The notes beneath the pieces were generated by a model. The model saw only the letters and a program-made list of their open reading frames with translations. It made no database searches and was not told where the DNA came from. From Rhodovastum sp963714255 (GTDB taxonomy: Bacteria > Pseudomonadota > Alphaproteobacteria > Acetobacterales > Acetobacteraceae): 64,000 nucleotides of DNA. The stretch's first letter is position 1. Every line of letters starts with the position of its first letter. The stretch is from contig CAVQNU010000027.1 of NCBI GenBank assembly GCA_963714255.1, positions 372,001-436,000 of the forward strand. The letters run 5' to 3'. Below are positions 1 to 8,497 of the stretch, in pieces. The position numbers and the translations under genes are program-made.

Positions 1-301
1 AGCCGGCGCGCGTCGAAGCAGGCGGTCCCGGCTCCGGTAGCGCAGTCGCCGAAGACGAGGCGCGGACAGGCGGTCTTGTAGCGCTCTTGGTACGGGAGGG
101 CAACGGCACAATACCGATCGGCGATACACGGGTCGTTGTCAATAATTACGCTTTCATCACCAGTCCGCCGCGCGGCGTGCGCAAGGACAGCGCCGCAAGC
201 ATTGGGATGCAGCGCAATGCTTGCCGGCGGGCGGATTGAAAACCTGTCACATGTCAGAGAATATTCCCACCGCGATGTCCGGCCCGCCGCGCCGCTGGCC
301 G
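1..301. other. left-edge stretch without a confident gene
   Basis: No gene can be firmly placed here. On the minus strand a frame stays open from about position 290 to the window edge and, near the edge, reads like a real Cys-containing protein (for example NDPCIADRYCAVALPYQ). It has no ATG or GTG start in that frame, and a short in-phase start in another frame stops after 18 codons. It may be the 5' part of a gene that continues to the left, possibly with a frameshift, or non-coding sequence. Confidence 0.3.
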
Positions 302-712
302 TCACGCCCCACTGCCCGTTCTCGCCGCCTTGGCGCGCAGGCGAGCCAGCGTTTTCGCGGTATCGACCACGAAGCGGACGTGACGGCCGCGGCCGATCTC
401 GTCGAGCGTGTCGCGGGCGATCACGTCGAACGTGACCAGCCGGCCCTTCACCTCGGCCACCGTCACGGTGATTTCCACCGCCATGCCGGGCAGGGTTGGC
501 GCCAGGTGATCAAGTTCGACGCGGGTGCCAACGCTGTCCTCGCCGGGATCGAGATGCGCCAGGATGCCATCGCGGCAGGTATATTCGATATCGCTGATCA
601 GCGCCGGCGTGGCGTAGACGCGCCCCTCCTCGCCCATGAAAACGATGGTGCGGGCGGTATCGACAGCGACGCGCCGGCTGAAGGACACACCCGGGGCGAG
701 GCTTGGCTTCAT
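302..712 (-). CDS. FlK-like hotdog thioesterase
   Basis: A 136-residue hotdog-fold protein resembling the fluoroacetyl-CoA thioesterase (FlK)/acyl-CoA thioesterase group, which hydrolyses acyl-CoA thioesters in the cytoplasm. Recognisable family text includes the N-terminal MKPSLAPG segment, EEGRVYATPALISDIEY and, in the core, VGTRVELDHLAPTLPGM and ARDTLDEIGRGRHVRFVV. A longer frame starts 33 bases upstream, but GGGAGG lies 9 bases before the ATG at 712, so that start was chosen. The substrate cannot be told from sequence. The gene stands alone, with a palindromic repeat and the His-rich gene upstream of it. Confidence 0.8.
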   Translation of the reverse strand: MKPSLAPGVSFSRRVAVDTARTIVFMGEEGRVYATPALISDIEYTCRDGILAHLDPGEDSVGTRVELDHLAPTLPGMAVEITVTVAEVKGRLVTFDVIARDTLDEIGRGRHVRFVVDTAKTLARLRAKAARTGSGA

Positions 713-788
713 CGCAGCTTTCCTCCCGGCCAGCCGTTCAGCCAACGTTAGATCAGGACCGGGGCAGACGCGACAAAAACAATCAGGC

Positions 789-823
789 GAAGCAAGGCCA
801 GGGCAGAGCCCTGGCCTTGCTTC
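789..823. repeat. palindromic repeat copy 1 (short form)
   Basis: A perfect 15-bp inverted repeat around a 5-base CAGAG loop, built from the GGCCAGGGCAGAGCCCTGGCC core shared by the repeat family in this window. It touches the stop codon of the His-rich gene on the minus strand and is followed on that strand by a T run, so it could act as an intrinsic terminator. Confidence 0.85.
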
Positions 824-1063
824 CTATTCGAGGTCCGCCGCACCATGATGCTCGGCGTGCAGCTTGCTCGCCTCGTCGGCATGATAGGCCGCCAGCACAT
901 GGTGGCCATGTGCCGCGTGGGCGTGATGGGCGGCGACCTCCGGCTCTTCGATTTTGTGCTGCTCGGCGGCCCGGCGATGGTGGTCCGCCGCGCGGTCATA
1001 GTGCGCGGCCGCGATTTCGTGATGCTCTGCGATTTTCTCGGAGGTCGTGTCGGCGTGCCTCAT
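824..1063 (-). CDS. small histidine-rich protein
   Basis: A 79-residue hydrophilic protein with 17 histidines, many in HH pairs spaced 6-8 residues apart (AEHHEIAAAHYD, RAADHHRRAAEQH, HAEHHG). The rest is Ala/Glu-rich and should form amphipathic helix, so the histidines would line one face. I do not recognise a characterised family. Metal binding or pH buffering are possible from composition only. GGGAG lies about 10 bases before the ATG. The gene ends at a palindromic terminator-like repeat and appears to be a single-gene unit. Confidence 0.65.
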   Translation of the reverse strand: MRHADTTSEKIAEHHEIAAAHYDRAADHHRRAAEQHKIEEPEVAAHHAHAAHGHHVLAAYHADEASKLHAEHHGAADLE

Positions 1064-1190
1064 GGCTGTATTTCTCCCGATGGAAACCGGTCGTTTGCGA
1101 TCCGGCCTGCATACGAACCCCGCATTGCCGAAGCAGCGGACGGACGATGACTATCGTATGACTTTTGGCTCGCCTCCTGTCCTGCTGCCA

Positions 1191-1898
1191 TCACAAGTTG
1201 GTGCGCAAATCGGCTTCCGCTGCGCTGCCGCCCGGCACCGGCTTCGGGTTTGCCAGACCTGCCGCACCGCGCAGAAACAGTCCGACCGCGCGGACCGCCC
1301 AGTCCTCCTGTGCCCTCGCATCGAGCGGCGGGCCAACACCAAGGGCACGCCGCTGCGGAACCGACAGCACCAGCACCATGAACTGCTCGGCAGCCCAGCC
1401 GGGGTCGGCAATGCCGGCCCGCGCCAGCACGCCGGCCAGACGCTGCACCCCCACGCCAGCGCCGGCCTCCTGCAACACCAGCGCAAGTTCCGGAAACCGC
1501 CCGATTTCGCTGATGATCAGCCGGTGCAGCGCCAGCGCCTCTGGCACCAGGGCGGTGGCAAGCATCACCCGTGCGGCGCCCAGCAGCGCCGTGTCCAGCC
1601 CGCTCGCCTGCCCGAGTTGCGCATCGAACGGCGGCAACCACTGCGTCACCAACCGCCCGACGACAACCTGCAACAGCGCCGCCTTGCCGGCAAAGCGGGC
1701 ATACAACGTCCGCTTCGACACCCGCGCCGCGGCCGCCACCGCCTCCAGGCTGGTCGCGCCATAGCCGTCGCGCAGGAACAGCGCAGTGGCCGCATCCAGG
1801 ATGCGCTCGGTAATCAGCGGCGCATCCTGCTGGCTCGGCCGGCCGCCGCGGGAACGCGGGGTGGACTCAGGGGTAATGGTACACCCGCGGATACGCAT
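1191..1898 (-). CDS. TetR/AcrR-family transcriptional regulator
   Basis: A TetR-type repressor of about 235 residues. The N-terminal HTH reads ITERILDAATALFLRDGYGA followed by TSLEAVAAAARVSKRTLYARF, the classic TetR signature. The C-terminal half resembles the AefR-like ligand-binding domains (HRLIISEIGRFPELA, then a helix ending in LFLRGA). The ATG at 1898 is the only plausible start. It has no clear Shine-Dalgarno and lies inside the end of the small lipoprotein gene (32-base overlap), suggesting translational coupling with that gene. Its target is unknown; an efflux or stress gene elsewhere is possible. Confidence 0.85.
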   Translation of the reverse strand: MRIRGCTITPESTPRSRGGRPSQQDAPLITERILDAATALFLRDGYGATSLEAVAAAARVSKRTLYARFAGKAALLQVVVGRLVTQWLPPFDAQLGQASGLDTALLGAARVMLATALVPEALALHRLIISEIGRFPELALVLQEAGAGVGVQRLAGVLARAGIADPGWAAEQFMVLVLSVPQRRALGVGPPLDARAQEDWAVRAVGLFLRGAAGLANPKPVPGGSAAEADLRTNL

Positions 1899-2007
1899 GA
1901 TACGGACGCGCCGGCACCACCACGCAGCCCGCCAGGACAGCGGCGGCAATAGCGAGACAGGCAATCCAACTCAGGACGGGCCAGCTTCCCGAAGGGGCGA
2001 TTTGCAT
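1867..2007 (-). CDS. 46-residue small lipoprotein
   Basis: The ATG at 2007 has a strong AAGGAG site 6 bases upstream, which decides this short gene. The product has a basic/polar start, a hydrophobic stretch (VLSWIACLAIAAAVLAGC) ending in a good LAGC lipobox, and a short mature tail rich in Pro, Tyr and His. It should be exported and lipid-anchored in the envelope. No function is assignable. Its 3' end overlaps the start of the TetR gene by 32 bases, so the two are probably co-transcribed. Confidence 0.7.
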   Translation of the reverse strand: MQIAPSGSWPVLSWIACLAIAAAVLAGCVVVPARPYHAYPRVYHYP

Positions 2008-2116
2008 GGGACACTCCTTGTCGTTGGCGGGGAGAATGGCATGGCTGGAAAGTAAACGCAACTGTGGCGTTGCATTTAACCTCGGTTTCAATCTCCATCT
2101 AACAAGACAGCACGAA

Positions 2117-2206
2117 GCCGGGGCGCTGCCCCGGACCCCGCCAGGGGCTTTGCCCCTGGACCCCACCAAGGGGCATAGCCGCTTGGAACCTGTTATGAGA
2201 GGGTCA
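2117..2206. repeat. palindromic repeat copy 2, contains the putA stop
   Basis: GC-rich stem-loops (GCCGGGGCGCTGCCCCGG, then CAGGGGCTTTGCCCCTG) followed by CTTGGAACC and the core TTATGAGAGGG. The same core forms the perfect inverted repeat in the copy near 57.0 kb. On the minus strand the putA stop codon and the last codons fall inside this core. Confidence 0.8.
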
Positions 2207-5200
2207 TTAGGCCGGCGTTGCCGCCGGCCGCGGCGGTGTTCACGCTCACCGAACGCTCCTGCACCAGCCACTCCAGCGGATAATCCTCCGAACCGTCGCG
2301 CAGCCCGTGGCTGCTCACACCATGGAGCGCCACCAAGGCACCCTCACGGGCAGCCAACGCAATCGCCGCCTCGCGCAGGCCATCGGCGTCACCCTCGTAA
2401 AGCGCCACACTGGCCCCCACCCCACCGGCATCCTCCACCACCACGCCACGCAATGCCGCCGGCAGGTCATCGAGCGCACCGCTCACCCCTGGCGACTCAG
2501 CCACCACCGCGCGATTGCCGGTGGCCAGCGCGGCGCCGACCTGCACCGCCAGGCCAAGCGCCGTCGCCGGCAGGCACAGCACATCGCCGCGCGGCTCCAG
2601 CGACCAGGTGTTGCGCTCCCCCACCGGCCCCGGCAGCACAAACGCAACCCCGAGCGGCGACCGCTCGAACAGCGCCGCGCAACGCGACTCCGCATCGGCC
2701 TGGCCGCTTGCGGCGAGCCACGCGGCCCACTGCCGCGCCGCCGGCGGCACCGCGCCATGCAGCGCCGGCGCCGGCCGCGTCGCCAGCAGGCGCGCCAGAT
2801 ACAACGGCCCGCCCGCCTTCGGCCCGGTGCCCGACAACCCATGCCCGCCGAACGGCTGCACCCCCACCACGGCGCCGATCAGGCTGCGGTTGACGTAGCA
2901 ATTGCCCGCCGCCGCCCTTGTGGTCGCGCGCAGAATGGTCTCGTCGATGCGCGTGTGCACGCCGAAGGTCAGCGCATAGCCGGTGGCGTTGATCGCCTCG
3001 ATCAGCCCGTCGAGCTGGCCGCGCCGCCAGCGCAGCACGTGCAGCACCGGCCCGAACACCTCGCGCTGCAACTCCTCCAGCCGCTCGATTTCGATCAGCG
3101 TCGGCGCGACGAAACTGCCATGCGCGCACGCCGCCGGCAGAGGCGGCGCGTGCACCGCCCGGCCGCGCGCCCGCATGGCGGCACTATGCGCGAGGATGGT
3201 CTCGCGCGCCGCCGGCGTGATGACCGGACCGACATCGGTGGACAGACGGTCCGGATTGCCCACCGACAACTCGGCCATGGCACCCTTCAGCATGGCCAGC
3301 ACCCGCTCGGCCACGTCCTCCTGCAGGCACAACACGCGCAGCGCCGAGCAGCGCTGGCCGGCGGAATCGAAGGCGGAAACCAGCACGTCGGCCACCACCT
3401 GCTCGGCCAGCGCCGAGGAATCCACCACCAGCGCGTTCTGCCCGCCGGTCTCGGCAATCAGGGGGATCGGCCGCCCCTGCGGGCTGAGCCGCTGCGCCAG
3501 CGTGCGCGCGATCAGCCGCGCCACCTCGGTCGAGCCGGTGAACATCACCCCGCGCACCCGGTTGTCCTGCACGAGTTGCGCCCCCACCGCGCCGTCGCCG
3601 GGCAGCAATTGCAGGGCGCCGGGCGGCACGCCGGCGGCCCGAAGCAATGAAACCGCCTGGGCGGCGATCAGCGGCGTTTCTTCAGCCGGCTTGGCCAGCA
3701 CCACATTGCCTGCCGCCAGCGCCGCGGCGACCTGGCCGGTGAAAATGGCGAGCGGGAAATTCCACGGGCTGATGCAGGCGACCGGCCCCAGCGGGCGATG
3801 CGTGTCGTTGTCGAATGTCTCTGCCTCGGCGGCGTAGTAGCGCAGGAAATCCACCGCCTCGCGCACATCGCCGACGGCGTTCGCCAGCGTCTTGCCGGCT
3901 TCGCGCACGATCAGGCCGAGCAGCGCAGACATGCGCGCTTCCAGCAGATCGGCGGCACGGCGCAGGCAGGCGGCGCGCTCGGCCGGCGGGGTCGCCTGCC
4001 AGACCGGGGCGGCGGCCTCGGCCTGCGCCAGGGCTGCATCCACCTGGGCGGGCGAGGCGTCGGTTACGTGGCCGACCAGGTCGCGCAGATCGGCCGGATT
4101 GCGTTGCTCCCGCATCACCCCCTCCCCTGCCCCGTCGCCGAGCATCGGCGCGGCGTGCCAAGGGGTGGCCGCCCCTGCCAGCAGGGAGGCGGCCAGCGAG
4201 GCCAGGCGCTGCTCGTTGGCGAGGTCCACGCCGGCGGAGTTCGCCCGCCCGGCGCCGAACAGGTCGCGCGGCAGGGCGATGCGCGGATGCGGCGCGCCGA
4301 GCGGCAGCGACGCGCGGACCTGCTCGACCGGGTCGGCGATCAGCGCTTCGACGGACACGGCTGCGTCGCCGATGCGGTTGACGAAAGACGAATTGGAGCC
4401 GTTTTCCAGCAACCGGCGCACCAGATAGGCGAGCAGCGTCTCATGCGAGCCGACCGGGGCGTAGATGCGGCACGGGCGGTCGAGCTTTTCCGGCCCCACC
4501 ACCTCGTCATACAGCGGCTCGCCCATGCCGTGCAGGCACTGGAACTCGTAGCGCCCGGGGTGGAACGCGGCACCCGCCATGGCCAGCACGGCGGCGACGG
4601 TCTGCGCGTTGTGGGTGGCAAATTGCGGGAACACCGCGTCGGGGGCGGCGAGCAGGCGGCGCGCGCAGGCGAGGTAACAGACATCGGTGTGCAGCTTGCG
4701 GGTGAACACTGGAAACCCTTCCAGCCCGTCGGTCTGCGCCCGCTTGATTTCGCTGTCCCAGTAGGCGCCCTTCACCAGCCGCACCATCAGCCGGTGGTTG
4801 CTGCGCCGCGCGAGTTCCACCAGCACGTCGATCACGAAAGGGGCGCGCTTCTGGTAGGCCTGCACGACGAAACCGATACCGTCCCAGCCGGCAAGCGCAG
4901 GATCGAGGCAGATCGCCTCCAGCAGGTCGAGCGAGAGGTCCAGCCGGTCGGCTTCCTCGGCGTCGATGTTCAGCCCGATCCCGGCATCGCGCGCGAGGAT
5001 GCATAGATGCCGCAGCACCGGCAGCAGTTCGGACATGACGCGCGCGCGCTGGGCGCGGCTGTAGCGCGGGTGAAGGGCCGACAGCTTCACCGAAATGCCC
5101 GGTCCGGCATAAGGGCCGCGCCCGGCGCCGGCGCGGCCGACCGCCTGGATGGCCTGCTCGTATTCGGCGCGGTAGCGGGCGGCGTCGGCCGCGGTCATCG

Positions 5201-6023
5201 CCGCTTCGCCGAGCATATCATAGGAATAACGGAAGCCGCGCGCCTCCAGCCTCCGGGCGTTGGCCAGCGCCTCGCTGATAGTCTGGCCGGTAACGAACTG
5301 CTCGCCCAGCATCCGCATGGCCACATCCACGCCGTTGCGGATGAGCGGCTCGCCGCCGCGGCCGATCAGCCGGGCCAGGGCGGCGGTCAGTCCGGTTTCG
5401 CTGCTGGTGGAGGCCAGGCGGCCGGTGATCAGCAGGCCCCAGGTGGCGGCGTTGACGAACAGCGATTTCGAGGCACCGAGATGGGCATGCCAGTCGCCGC
5501 TGCCGATCTTGTCGCGGATCAGGGCGTCGCGGGTGGCGCGGTCAGGGATGCGCAGCAGCGCCTCGGCCAGGCACATCAGGGCGATGCCTTCCTGGCTGGA
5601 GAGCGCGTATTCCTGGATCAGCCCCTCCACCGGGCCGCTTGCGCCCTTGGCGCGCAGCGCGTCCACCAAGCGGCGGGCGCTTGCCCGCGCCTCGGCGGCC
5701 TGGGCGGGCGCCAGTGCCGCCTCCTGCAGCAGCAGCGGGAGGCATTCGGGCTCCGGCCGCCTTGTAGCGGCGGTGACCTGGGCGCGCAGCACCGATTGCG
5801 GCTGCACCGACTGGGCAAAGGCGAGGAAGGGAGAAGGCTCGTCGTCTTCCTCGGCCCGGGCGGCGTCGAGGAAGGGGGGTTCGCCGCGCTCGATACGGTC
5901 GAGGGCGTGCAGCACGGATTGCTTGATGAGCCAGTGTGGGGTGCGGCCGAGCCGGTCGGCGGCGAGGCGCAGGCGCTCGCGAAGCGGATCGTCGATTTTC
6001 AGTCCGATGGTGGTGGATGCCAT
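2193..6023 (-). CDS. putA: bifunctional proline dehydrogenase / P5C dehydrogenase PutA
   Basis: A 1276-residue trifunctional-type PutA: it oxidises proline to pyrroline-5-carboxylate (FAD), then glutamate semialdehyde to glutamate (NAD+), feeding proline into the TCA cycle. Residues 1-45 are a ribbon-helix-helix DNA-binding domain (TTIGLKIDDPLRERLRLAA), so it may also repress its own promoter. The PRODH barrel spans about 170-480 (RLMVRLVKGAYWDSEIKRA, FATHNAQT). The aldehyde dehydrogenase domain spans about 600-1090 with WNFP near 753, Glu of AETGGQN near 857 and catalytic Cys of GQRCSALR near 891. A C-terminal tail follows. GGGGAGG lies just upstream of the ATG; the alternative upstream start at 6080 lacks this. 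The extreme C-terminus is encoded by repeat copy 2. No putP transporter is adjacent. Confidence 0.97.
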   Translation of the reverse strand: MASTTIGLKIDDPLRERLRLAADRLGRTPHWLIKQSVLHALDRIERGEPPFLDAARAEEDDEPSPFLAFAQSVQPQSVLRAQVTAATRRPEPECLPLLLQEAALAPAQAAEARASARRLVDALRAKGASGPVEGLIQEYALSSQEGIALMCLAEALLRIPDRATRDALIRDKIGSGDWHAHLGASKSLFVNAATWGLLITGRLASTSSETGLTAALARLIGRGGEPLIRNGVDVAMRMLGEQFVTGQTISEALANARRLEARGFRYSYDMLGEAAMTAADAARYRAEYEQAIQAVGRAGAGRGPYAGPGISVKLSALHPRYSRAQRARVMSELLPVLRHLCILARDAGIGLNIDAEEADRLDLSLDLLEAICLDPALAGWDGIGFVVQAYQKRAPFVIDVLVELARRSNHRLMVRLVKGAYWDSEIKRAQTDGLEGFPVFTRKLHTDVCYLACARRLLAAPDAVFPQFATHNAQTVAAVLAMAGAAFHPGRYEFQCLHGMGEPLYDEVVGPEKLDRPCRIYAPVGSHETLLAYLVRRLLENGSNSSFVNRIGDAAVSVEALIADPVEQVRASLPLGAPHPRIALPRDLFGAGRANSAGVDLANEQRLASLAASLLAGAATPWHAAPMLGDGAGEGVMREQRNPADLRDLVGHVTDASPAQVDAALAQAEAAAPVWQATPPAERAACLRRAADLLEARMSALLGLIVREAGKTLANAVGDVREAVDFLRYYAAEAETFDNDTHRPLGPVACISPWNFPLAIFTGQVAAALAAGNVVLAKPAEETPLIAAQAVSLLRAAGVPPGALQLLPGDGAVGAQLVQDNRVRGVMFTGSTEVARLIARTLAQRLSPQGRPIPLIAETGGQNALVVDSSALAEQVVADVLVSAFDSAGQRCSALRVLCLQEDVAERVLAMLKGAMAELSVGNPDRLSTDVGPVITPAARETILAHSAAMRARGRAVHAPPLPAACAHGSFVAPTLIEIERLEELQREVFGPVLHVLRWRRGQLDGLIEAINATGYALTFGVHTRIDETILRATTRAAAGNCYVNRSLIGAVVGVQPFGGHGLSGTGPKAGGPLYLARLLATRPAPALHGAVPPAARQWAAWLAASGQADAESRCAALFERSPLGVAFVLPGPVGERNTWSLEPRGDVLCLPATALGLAVQVGAALATGNRAVVAESPGVSGALDDLPAALRGVVVEDAGGVGASVALYEGDADGLREAAIALAAREGALVALHGVSSHGLRDGSEDYPLEWLVQERSVSVNTAAAGGNAGLMTLS

Positions 6024-6119
6024 TTTTTGCCTCCCCGTTCCGTCCATGGGTGGGTAGCACCTCGATATTGGGAGGCGCAACCGGTTCGGCGTTCAGGCGC
6101 AACCCGACCGGTATTGCGT

Positions 6120-6195
6120 TTCGGGTCCAGGGGGCAAAGCCTGTCGCGCCGAAGGCGCGCTACGCGCGGGGTCGGGTCCGGGGCAACGCTCCGGC
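6120..6195. repeat. palindromic repeat copy 3 (divergent)
   Basis: Contains GGGTCCAGGGGGCAAAGCC and GTCGCGCCGAAGGCGCGCTA, both found in other copies (the second recurs in the copy upstream of gmk). It lies between the divergent putA and DUF2237 genes, so it sits in their promoter region. The match to the family is partial. Confidence 0.5.
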
Positions 6196-6256
6196 TGCCG
6201 CAGGTTCACGTCCCCCCTCATCGCCGTTATGCTCGCCCCCAAAGCAAGGAGGTCCA

Positions 6257-6664
6257 ATGCCATTCGACGACACCGGGGAAGGTGGGGGCGGTCGGCGCCC
6301 CTCCCGCAACGTGCTGGGAGGTGTCCTGGCGCCGTGCTCGCTGGCGCCGGTGACGGGATTTTTCCGCAATGGCGGCTGCGACACCAGCCCCGAGGACATT
6401 GGCAGCCACACCGTATGCGTGATCATGACCGCCGAGTTCCTGGCCTTCAGCAAGCGTGCGGGCAATGATTTGTCCACGCCGTACCCCGCCTGGGGCTTCC
6501 CGGGCCTGCGTCCGGGCGACCGCTGGTGTCTGTGCGCGCCGCGCTGGCAGGAGGCGCTGGAGGCCGGCCAGGCACCGAAGGTGGTGCTGGAAGCGACGCA
6601 TGAGGGTGCGCTGCGCTATTGCCAGCTGGAGGATTTGCGCCGCCACGCCGCGGCATCGCCGTGA
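6257..6664 (+). CDS. DUF2237 family protein
   Basis: A 135-residue protein of the DUF2237 family, small cytoplasmic proteins without a proven function. Family landmarks are PCSLAPVTGFFRNGGCDT, IGSHTVCVIMTAEFLAFSK, GNDLSTPYP, FPGLRPGDRWCLCAPRW and ATHEGALRYC, with conserved cysteines. AAGGAGG lies 5 bases before the ATG at 6257, so this start was preferred to the long upstream extension. Its stop overlaps the GTG start of the cupin gene (GTGA), indicating an operon of two. Confidence 0.85.
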   Translation: MPFDDTGEGGGGRRPSRNVLGGVLAPCSLAPVTGFFRNGGCDTSPEDIGSHTVCVIMTAEFLAFSKRAGNDLSTPYPAWGFPGLRPGDRWCLCAPRWQEALEAGQAPKVVLEATHEGALRYCQLEDLRRHAAASP

Positions 6665-6990
6665 GCGGCGCGGCGGGCAATTTGTTCGAAGCGGTGCCGG
6701 CCGGGTTGCCCGACGAACAGATTTTGGAACTGGCAGCCGGTGCCGGAACACGCATCGAACGCATCGTCTCGTGTGGCCACGCCAGTGCGCCCGGGTTCTG
6801 GTACGACCAGGACCAGCCGGAATTCGTGGTGCTGCTGCAAGGCCGGGCGACGCTTGAGTTCGACGACGGCCAGCTCGTCCGGTTGCGCGCCGGCGATCAT
6901 CTGACCATTGCCGCCCATGCGCACCACCGGGTGGCCTGGACATCCTCGGAGCCGCCGGCGGTATGGCTGGCGGTACACTACCGCGGATGA
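6661..6990 (+). CDS. cupin-domain protein
   Basis: A 109-residue single-domain cupin. The beta-barrel motifs are visible as DQPEFVVLLQGRATLEFDDG and RAGDHLTIAAHAHHRVAWTS; the second carries the His residues typical of a cupin metal site. The GTG at 6661 overlaps the preceding TGA by four bases, so it is translationally coupled to DUF2237; the ATG 42 bases earlier would lie inside that gene. Function is unknown. Cupins of this size are often epimerases, dioxygenase-like or sensory proteins. Confidence 0.8.
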   Translation: MSGAAGNLFEAVPAGLPDEQILELAAGAGTRIERIVSCGHASAPGFWYDQDQPEFVVLLQGRATLEFDDGQLVRLRAGDHLTIAAHAHHRVAWTSSEPPAVWLAVHYRG

Positions 6991-7014
6991 GCGGAACGCA
7001 GCATTGTTCATCGC

Positions 7015-7626
7015 ATGCGCAGCAAAAGCGATCTTCGCCGCATCCTCGTCACCGGCTTCGAGCCGTTCGGCGGCGAACCGGTCAATCCGTCCATGCAGGC
7101 GGTGCTGGCCCTGGCCGCCGATCCGCCGGCCGGGATCGTGCTGCTGACCGAGATTCTCCCGGTGTCGCTGCGGCGCATGCCGCTGCTGCTGCGAGAGGCG
7201 GTGGCGCGGCATCGTCCGGACGCGGTGATTTCGCTCGGTCAGGCCGGCGGGCGGGCGGAGGTCTCGGTCGAGCGCATCGGCATTAACGTCTCTGATTTCC
7301 GCGTCCCCGACAACGATGGCGCGCAGCCGGTGGACGAACCGGTCATCGCCGGCGGGCCGGCGGCTTATTTTGCCACCATTCCGGTGAAATCGGTGGCGGC
7401 CGCGCTACGGGCAGCCGGGGTGCCGGCCGGCGTGTCCGACAGCGCCGGCACGCATCTGTGCAACCACGCGCTGTATCTGCTCGGCCATCTCGGTGCGACC
7501 GCGTATCCCGGCCTGCAATGCGGGTTCCTGCATGTCCCATTTCTGCCCGAACAGGCGGTACGCCACCACGGCCAGCCCAGCATGGCGACGGCGACACTGG
7601 TGGCGGCGCTGAAGCGGGCGATCTGA
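7015..7626 (+). CDS. pcp: pyroglutamyl-peptidase I
   Basis: A 203-residue C15-family cysteine peptidase that removes N-terminal pyroglutamate from peptides. The start LVTGFEPFGG and the catalytic triad are present: Glu86 in SVERIGIN, Cys149 in SAGTHLCNHALY and His173 in GFLHVPFLPEQ. Length is normal for the family. It begins 24 bases after the cupin stop and may be the third gene of that unit. No strong Shine-Dalgarno is visible before the ATG. Confidence 0.93.
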   Translation: MRSKSDLRRILVTGFEPFGGEPVNPSMQAVLALAADPPAGIVLLTEILPVSLRRMPLLLREAVARHRPDAVISLGQAGGRAEVSVERIGINVSDFRVPDNDGAQPVDEPVIAGGPAAYFATIPVKSVAAALRAAGVPAGVSDSAGTHLCNHALYLLGHLGATAYPGLQCGFLHVPFLPEQAVRHHGQPSMATATLVAALKRAI

Positions 7627-7664
7627 TGTGAACTCGCGGGTGGGGGCCAACAAGCAAGTTGGCA

Positions 7665-8354
7665 TCAGACCGTGCGCGCCCCCGCGCCGAGGTGACCGTA
7701 GAGCGCCCCCACCCGCCCAAACCAGTCCGAGACAGGGTCATCAGCGGCGAGCAAAGGAAAAGCACTGGTGCAACGCGGCCATTGCAGGCTGCCGAACAGG
7801 ATGTGGTCGGCATAGCTCGGCCCCTCGCCGCCCAGGAATTGCTGCGCCCGCAGCACCAGCCGGACCGGCGTCAGCACCGCACGCCACGCCTCGACCCGCT
7901 GGTCCCGGCCCTCGACCACGGCTTCCAGCGTTTCCCCGAAGGCGCGCTCGCGGCTGGCGCGGAAATAGGCGACATCCTGCGGCGCCAGCACGTCGAGGAT
8001 GTCGCGCACCACGAGGCGGGATATGGCGGGGTGCACGATCGCGTCGGTCCAGGCGTTGATGAAGCGCGCATGCGCCCGTCCGCCATCGCCGCCGAACAGG
8101 CTGGGGCGGTCGGGATAGGTGTCTTCAAGGTATTCGGCGATGGCCCAGGAATCCGCAACCACGCGCGTGCCGTCAATGATAACCGGCACGCGGCCCTGGC
8201 CGGAGAACGCCAGCCGGTCCTTCTCGGTGAAGCGCCAGGGGATGGTGGCCACGTCCAGCTCCTTGTGGGCCAGCGCCAGGCGCGTGCGCCAGCAGTACGG
8301 GCTGAAGCGCAGCGCCGGATCGGCAGCGGCAAGGTCATACAGAGTGACAGTCAT
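7665..8354 (-). CDS. glutathione S-transferase (beta-etherase-like)
   Basis: A 229-residue GST. The thioredoxin-fold N-terminus reads LYDLAAADPALRFSPYCWRTRLALAHKEL and GQGRVPVIIDG then VADSWAIAEYLEDTYP, which supplies the glutathione-binding region; an all-helical C-terminal domain follows. The N-terminal text is closest to LigE/beta-etherase-like GSTs, but the substrate is not predictable. AGGAGAGG precedes the ATG at 8354, which decides the start over the longer frame. It converges with pcp, with 38 bases between the stops. Confidence 0.85.
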   Translation of the reverse strand: MTVTLYDLAAADPALRFSPYCWRTRLALAHKELDVATIPWRFTEKDRLAFSGQGRVPVIIDGTRVVADSWAIAEYLEDTYPDRPSLFGGDGGRAHARFINAWTDAIVHPAISRLVVRDILDVLAPQDVAYFRASRERAFGETLEAVVEGRDQRVEAWRAVLTPVRLVLRAQQFLGGEGPSYADHILFGSLQWPRCTSAFPLLAADDPVSDWFGRVGALYGHLGAGARTV

Positions 8355-8497
8355 CGCTTCCCTCTCCTGTTCGCGCCGAAGGCAGCGTCTGGCGCGAAAT
8401 TTTGACCCGACAACAGCCTGCCGCACCTGTTCGCCGCGCTTGCACGCTGACGCCGCGGGCCTGATAGTTTAGGAATGTCGGATATGCGCGCCGCAAA

